This document shows positions 61,101 through 64,000 of a DNA stretch of 64,000 nt, one piece after another. Position numbers and translations under genes: made by a program. This DNA is from Amarolinea aalborgensis (GTDB lineage Bacteria; Chloroflexota; Anaerolineae; SSC4; Amarolineaceae): the NCBI RefSeq assembly GCF_900491745.1, contig NZ_UETR01000018.1, forward strand, positions 6,421 to 70,420, given 5' to 3'. A model generated the notes under the pieces. It saw only the letters and a program-made list of their open reading frames with translations. It searched no databases and was not told the origin of the DNA. Within the stretch, counting starts at the first letter, position 1, and each line of letters opens with the position of its first letter.

Positions 61101-62298
61101 CGCCGCGGTCAATGCGCCGGAAGAGGGCCAGCAGCGCTTCATAGCGCGGCGTGGCGAAGGTCGCGTCGCTCAACGGCAGGCCGCGGTCAGCCCGCTCAGC
61201 CGCCCATTCCGCCAGACTGGTCAGACTCTGCTCGCGGTAAGTGGGGCTGCGCATGGGCAGCAGGTCGCGCGCCTCGGCGTAGAGCACGAATAACAGCTTG
61301 TAGAGCAGGCTCAGCCCGGCCGCGTAGATCTGCCGCAGGCTCTCGTCGGTCTCCTCGCGGATGCCCATCTGTTCGCGCCGGTACGCAACGAAGCCGTTGG
61401 CGATCTCCGGCATCACCTCGTCGAAGACCAGTTCCTTCAGCTTGTCGCTGACGCGCCTGGCGTACGTAGCCGAGCCTTCGCGCACCTGCTGCAAAAACGA
61501 GCGGCCGCGGGCGTCCGGCAGGAAGGCGTCGCGGCGGAAGATGAGCCACCAGCGCTTGAAGTCGGCCAGGACCTCACCCCTCACCCCGGCCTGCGGCCAC
61601 CCCTCTCCCCTCTCCTGAGCGTAGTGCAGCTCAGGAGAGGGGAGAGGGGCCAGGGGAGTGGGGTGAGGCATGGCGTCGAAGATCAGCCCCAGATCCACCT
61701 CGTAGAACTCGCTGGCGGTGCTGCTGACCTCCCGGCTGTAGAGGCGCCAGGTGCGGCCGTTGGTGAGGATGCCCCAGGGGCAGCGCGTGCCCACCAGGTA
61801 GCTGACCATCTGATGGCTGGGGTTGCTCCCGGCCTTCCAGGTGTTGCGGCCTGAACTGTCCTGCTGGCTGAGCGGCCGGCCCCAATACTTGGCCTCCGCG
61901 ATCGCCGTGGCGCGGCCGTAGAAGGCATCGTCCGTTCGTTGGTGCGGGTAAGCCTCGTCGGCCAGGACCTGGCTGGCGAAAAGGGCGTAGTCGGGCCGCG
62001 TCAGGCTGCCGCCGCGGCGCTGCGCCTTCACCTGGACGATGTAGCTCCACCCCAGCGCGTCCAACACCGGCTTGACGAACTCCTGCTCGGTCTGCGCCTC
62101 GTTCCACGTCCCGCCCAACGCGCGTGCGCGCGCCCACAATGCACGCACCGTCTCAAAGACCGGCAGAGAATCCGCGGCCCATTCGGCGTGCTCCGGCAGG
62201 CGCGTGTGGAGGTAGTGTAAGGAGAAGAGCGACTTGGCCGTAGGCAGCCGGGGCAGGCTGTCCGCTGCGGTTAGTGGTGTGCTGGCGGAGTCCGTCAT
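58162..62298 (-). CDS. Single-chain Eco57I-type restriction-modification enzyme (type IIG/IIL-like)
   Basis: About 1378 residues from ATG 62298. N-terminal PD-(D/E)xK nuclease: Asp103 in RPDYALFAS and Glu135-Lys137 in IAEAKYWGRPLSQQ. A helical linker leads to the N6-adenine methyltransferase: motif I VCDSAMGSGHFLVNT (about 580), GVDLNPLAVELAKLSLWL, and motif IV NPPYV (about 870). The C-terminal target-recognition region (about 1000-1330) ends YDLFDLTPAEIKIVEES, as in Eco57I/BREX-PglX-like proteins. One chain could both modify and cut DNA, with no separate specificity subunit. Two in-frame palindromic repeat insertions lie outside catalytic motifs. No BREX or DISARM partner genes are present. 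Confidence 0.92.
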   Translation of the reverse strand: MTDSASTPLTAADSLPRLPTAKSLFSLHYLHTRLPEHAEWAADSLPVFETVRALWARARALGGTWNEAQTEQEFVKPVLDALGWSYIVQVKAQRRGGSLTRPDYALFASQVLADEAYPHQRTDDAFYGRATAIAEAKYWGRPLSQQDSSGRNTWKAGSNPSHQMVSYLVGTRCPWGILTNGRTWRLYSREVSSTASEFYEVDLGLIFDAMPHPTPLAPLPSPELHYAQERGEGWPQAGVRGEVLADFKRWWLIFRRDAFLPDARGRSFLQQVREGSATYARRVSDKLKELVFDEVMPEIANGFVAYRREQMGIREETDESLRQIYAAGLSLLYKLLFVLYAEARDLLPMRSPTYREQSLTSLAEWAAERADRGLPLSDATFATPRYEALLALFRRIDRGDPSLGLPRYDGGLFHAATAENQFLERHKLSDRVIARAVDIMVRDAGEPVDYAYLSVRNLGTIYEGLLENKLVLTSPPTPSPLPITGEERGGRGEVSLVNDKGERKLTGSFYTPDFIVEYIVSQTLDPILDERAARFAAAMDRLATLRRNLRQALDKGANQRLQAGLADAERAAAEAFLGIKVCDSAMGSGHFLVNTVDHLTDGIIRRMQVYHDTHPDAPWDWNPVQRLIERMRREILEEMARQGITIAAARLDDTALLTRLVMKRCIYGVDLNPLAVELAKLSLWLHTFTVGAPLSFLDHHLRWGNSVIGADVRTVERAMRVTDAGQFALFQGPFAGLLDLTAVMIEVAERADATLADVQQSAEAYAAFQRQLLPYKQALDLWVSQWFDEGRKTKGQHPAVEFMTMHSGDVLPALRGEIVVGERYQGAIARARELWERQRFFHWDLEFPEVFIDLAGRDWAADGGFDAMIGNPPYVRQEALAPIKPFLQANYAQVYHGVADLFVYFFGQGVRQLRSGGRLAYISSNSWLRANYAAALRTYLRTHVTIERLVDIGDNHIFEDAADVYPAIPVVRKLPPSLDHTAQVAVFTRGEGVKQFAAQVAAKLTPVAIHDQPDAGWQLGDDAGRRIFAKLMAGGQPLGEVVEGRIYYGVKTGLNEAFIVDQTTRDRLVHGDPHCAEIMKPILRGEDLRPWYQEDENRWLIFARRGIDIEAYPTVKAYLMQLRTRLEPRPASWDTAQPWPGRKPGTYAWYEIQDTVDYFAAFEKPKIVWPDIGKYPRFSWDTSGAYVNDKGYIAVPDSPFVLGILQSRAIWSCVSQLCVPLGERAGSVRYQQKIQFISRLPIPDAAAAGRDTIAALARAITEQARARYTVHQKTRHRIRTDLGAPGASLNQKLTAWWELDFPGFLAQVRAVLKREIPVRQRDDWESWLAEQRREHAQRTAEIVRLETQLNRRVYDLFDLTPAEIKIVEESTKYRYGEV
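60818..60882. repeat. Palindromic repeat inserted in frame in the methylase gene (1)
   Basis: ACCTCACCCC... and ...GGGGTGAGGT ends with a central CTCTCC/GGAGAG stem. Translated as TSPPTPSPLPITGEERGGRG within the linker before the methylase motifs. Same class as the repeats at 18016 and 61571. Confidence 0.85.
61571..61668. repeat. Palindromic repeat inserted in frame in the methylase gene (2)
   Basis: ACCTCACCCC... to ...GGGGTGAGG, with a long CCCCTCTCC/GGAGAGGGG stem. Encodes PTPLAPLPSPELHYAQERGE and part of its flank, adding about 30 residues after the nuclease region. Confidence 0.85.
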
Positions 62299-62444
62299 GG
62301 AGATCAACTTCGCTTTCACTGCTTGATCGCGTCTATTATACCGGTATGACTCCGTTCGTGCAACAACCTGTTGCAGCGACTTGCAGTCGCCCGATACGTC
62401 TCCATATCGTGGACGGCAGAAACTAGACAGCGAAATGGCCGGAA

Positions 62445-63017
62445 TTAAGGTGCCATGGGGGCCATTCCCCTGTCTTGACAAACCCGTCCACCTTCATCGT
62501 ATCCGGCTGCAGGAATCGCCCCAGCGCCGGATCGTAGTATCTCGCATTGTAAAAATACAACCCGCCCGCCGCATTGTCCAGCACCTGCCCAGTGAAGCGC
62601 CGCTGCGTCGGCGTCGCGCCGAAGCTGTAGCGATTCTGGCCTCACGGCTTGTAGCGCAGCTCCGCGATGCGCGCGCCGGTCTCGTTGGCCGTCACCGCGG
62701 TGCTGCCCAGGCGATCGGTCGCCAGCCAGCGCACCGCGCCATTGACTCGCAGCGCCACCCGCTGACCGCCCGCCTGGTAGTACTTTGTGATCGTCGTGCT
62801 GCCCCCGCTGGTCATCTGCTCGTAGATGGCTCCACGTTCACCGTCGTGCTGCTGCCAATCACCGCCTTCACCCGGCCGCCGTCGCCGTCGTACGTATAGC
62901 TGGCCGTGACGCCCCCGCCGCTAATGCCGGTCAGGCGGTTCTCGGCATCGTAGGTCAGGGTGTACACCACGCCGCCAATCGCGCGCCCGGTCATGTTGCC
63001 GTTGCAGTCATACCGAA
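62445..63017 (-). pseudogene. RHS/YD-repeat protein fragment
   Basis: YDCNGNMTGRAIGGVVYTLTYDAENRLTGISGGGVTASYTYDGDGGRVKAVIG is the YD-repeat pattern. After a frameshift near 62825 come YYQAGGQRVALRVNGAVRWLATDRLGSTAVTANETGARIAELRY, an in-frame TGA at 62645, and FTGQVLDNAAGGLYFYNARYYDPALGRFLQPDT, the conserved RHS core end. A broken fragment without N-terminus or toxin tip. Its 5' side abuts an IS-end-like sequence. Confidence 0.85.
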
Positions 63018-63065
63018 TTGTACACCAAATTCGGCCACAAAAGTGGCTCAACCTTCATTGACACA
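63013..63065. mobile_element. IS-end-like remnant truncating the RHS fragment
   Basis: Contains CCGAATT...AATTCGG, a CCACAAAAGTGG-like inverted repeat and the word TCATTGACACA, also present in the hairpin at 26810-26853. No transposase survives. Interpreted as the solo end of a transposon; element family not assigned. Confidence 0.4.
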
Positions 63066-63146
63066 GTCTGGTCGGCATTGCCACAGTTGGGTACGGCGGA
63101 GTGATTATTTCAGATCGATTGACATTGAAAACGTCTTTGGTCATGC

Positions 63147-63488
63147 TTAATCGTTATGCGTTAGCTCCGACCCATTTTCACCCTCTCGATGATGCCGCGT
63201 TTCTTTCATACGCCGATTGATATGCTTGCGAAGAACATATAATGGGCCAAGGCATACAAGACCTAACGCCGCAAGCCACGCTCCATGGATCTCGATAGGT
63301 ACAACCCGATTTTTCGCCACGAACATGACAAGCAGAATTGTACCCGCCCCTACGATCCCGAACATAAAAGCGGCGGAGAAAAACATTTCGGTAACGATGC
63401 CCCACCAGAACAAGGTTTGGTGTCGGCTTTGCATATTGTGCGCATCCGATACAGCAGAGTCATCCATATCTTGGTTGTTCGTCTTCAT
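63147..63488 (-). CDS. Small membrane protein, possible immunity protein
   Basis: 113 residues from ATG 63488. Two membrane spans: LFWWGIVTEMFFSAAFMFGIVGAGTILLVMFVA (may be counted as one or two) and WLAALGLVCLGPLYVLR, with charged ends. It lies 7 bp after the ORF at 63496-64000 and next to RHS fragments. In polymorphic toxin loci, a small protein directly downstream of the toxin tip is usually its immunity factor. This is inferred only from position. Confidence 0.55.
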   Translation of the reverse strand: MKTNNQDMDDSAVSDAHNMQSRHQTLFWWGIVTEMFFSAAFMFGIVGAGTILLVMFVAKNRVVPIEIHGAWLAALGLVCLGPLYVLRKHINRRMKETRHHREGENGSELTHND

Positions 63489-63495
63489 GTAGCAC

Positions 63496-64000
63496 CTACT
63501 TCCACAGGTCGAAGGATTCATCTGACGGAGGTGGATAGCAGGTGTTATCAGCGCCAATGAAAGTTCGCTTATCCGCCAGGTTGACTTGCATGTCGTATTG
63601 CAAAACGACCGCACCATTAGCGAAACCAAATGCCGATCCTAACGCGATTCCCAACATGCAAGGTGGCCCACAAATCGCGCTAGTGCCTAATTTGGCCGAT
63701 AACAAATTCAATAGCCGAGGCGCCGCATACGTCCCTACCCAAGGCAAACCGCTGCCAGCATCAAGTTTGGCGTATGCACCGGAAAACCCGAAGGTCACTT
63801 TCCGGTTATACCCAGAATAGTGTGGGCCTTGCGCATCATAACGGTACAATGGCTGCTCCCAGGTCTGGTACCTTGGTGAAGAAGGGTCTACAGGGTGAGC
63901 CGTAACGGACGTTTGTGCATTCAGTTTATCGGTCGTTCCCTGAACGTTCGTGAGGCGATACGGCCCATAGCCTTGATATTCGTACAACTCATGCTGGCCT
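63496..64000 (-). CDS. C-terminal part of a possible polymorphic-toxin protein (partial)
   Basis: Open frame coming in from the right edge, at least 167 residues (GQHELYEYQGYGPYRLTNVQGTTDKLNAQTSV...). No family motif recognised. A hydrophobic Gly/Ala-rich stretch (GPPCMLGIALGSAFGFANGAVVL) is followed by QYDMQVNLADKRTFIGADNTCYPPPSDESFDLWK. Tyr/Gly-rich start and RHS-like neighbours suggest an RHS tip region. Unresolved. Confidence 0.4.
   Translation of the reverse strand, partial: GQHELYEYQGYGPYRLTNVQGTTDKLNAQTSVTAHPVDPSSPRYQTWEQPLYRYDAQGPHYSGYNRKVTFGFSGAYAKLDAGSGLPWVGTYAAPRLLNLLSAKLGTSAICGPPCMLGIALGSAFGFANGAVVLQYDMQVNLADKRTFIGADNTCYPPPSDESFDLWK

Overview
The window is high-GC bacterial chromosome, most likely from a Chloroflexota lineage (Anaerolineae/Caldilineae-like), perhaps a metagenome-assembled genome. 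This is an inference from content, not from a marker search: many secreted lipoproteins with long Thr/Pro linkers, a BTAD/AAA/TPR regulator, a Ser/Thr kinase next to surface-repeat proteins, a fused FolK-FolP, a RAYT transposase with REP palindromes, many dispersed palindromic repeats, and an in-frame selenocysteine codon in selD together with selB. No rRNA, tRNA or CRISPR array was recognised.

Layout. 0-5.4 kb: a leftward envelope-glycan operon (two GT4 and one GT9 glycosyltransferases, a methyltransferase, a small unknown protein, a polysaccharide deacetylase lipoprotein cut by the window edge). 5.6-9.3 kb: a rightward set of a coiled-coil protein, selB and a DUF2442 protein, closed by a terminator. 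9.3-10.2 kb: a REP/RAYT locus. 10.5-14.1 kb: two related serine-hydrolase lipoproteins, divergent from a large SARP-type regulator whose 3' end is interrupted by an intact IS4-like element (18.07-19.38 kb). 19.6-25.7 kb: a MITE-like repeat, a DnaE-type polymerase, an unknown protein and an AlbA_2/ATPase regulator. 25.87-25.97 kb: a promoter-hairpin-terminator unit without an ORF, a small-RNA candidate. 26-33 kb: DUF3800, an SH3b lipoprotein, an LVIVD-repeat surface protein and a transmembrane kinase. 33.4-37.4 kb: an intact MITE, an SDR, a MazF-type toxin-antitoxin pair and an amidohydrolase.

37.6-43.2 kb is a conserved housekeeping block read leftward: rpmH-rnpA-yidD-yidC-jag (strong promoter at its head, terminator after jag), then pfkB-like kinase-parA-parB joined by 4-bp overlaps. 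Divergent from rpmH is selD, with UGA at the catalytic position and a SECIS-like hairpin, followed by a TIM-barrel gene. A 217-bp tandem array (3.26 copies) separates it from convergent folKP and lexA; lexA carries two probable LexA boxes in its own promoter. 48-50.4 kb: an LRR surface protein and rsfS (apparently started at CTG).

50.9-64 kb is accessory and decaying: an AAA ATPase/TOPRIM-like pair resembling two-gene defence modules (second gene frameshifted), a threonine dehydratase broken by several frameshifts, a BNR-propeller protein with a dockerin-like end, remnants of a TumA/TumE-like toxin-antitoxin pair, a large single-chain Eco57I-type restriction-methylase carrying two in-frame palindromic repeat insertions, and an RHS graveyard with a possible toxin C-terminus and membrane immunity candidate. 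The most notable items are the Sec-containing SelD, the REP units translated in frame inside the RAYT, the 217-bp array, the small-RNA candidate, the 414-bp MITE family with 8-bp target duplications, and the defence-like ATPase/TOPRIM pair.
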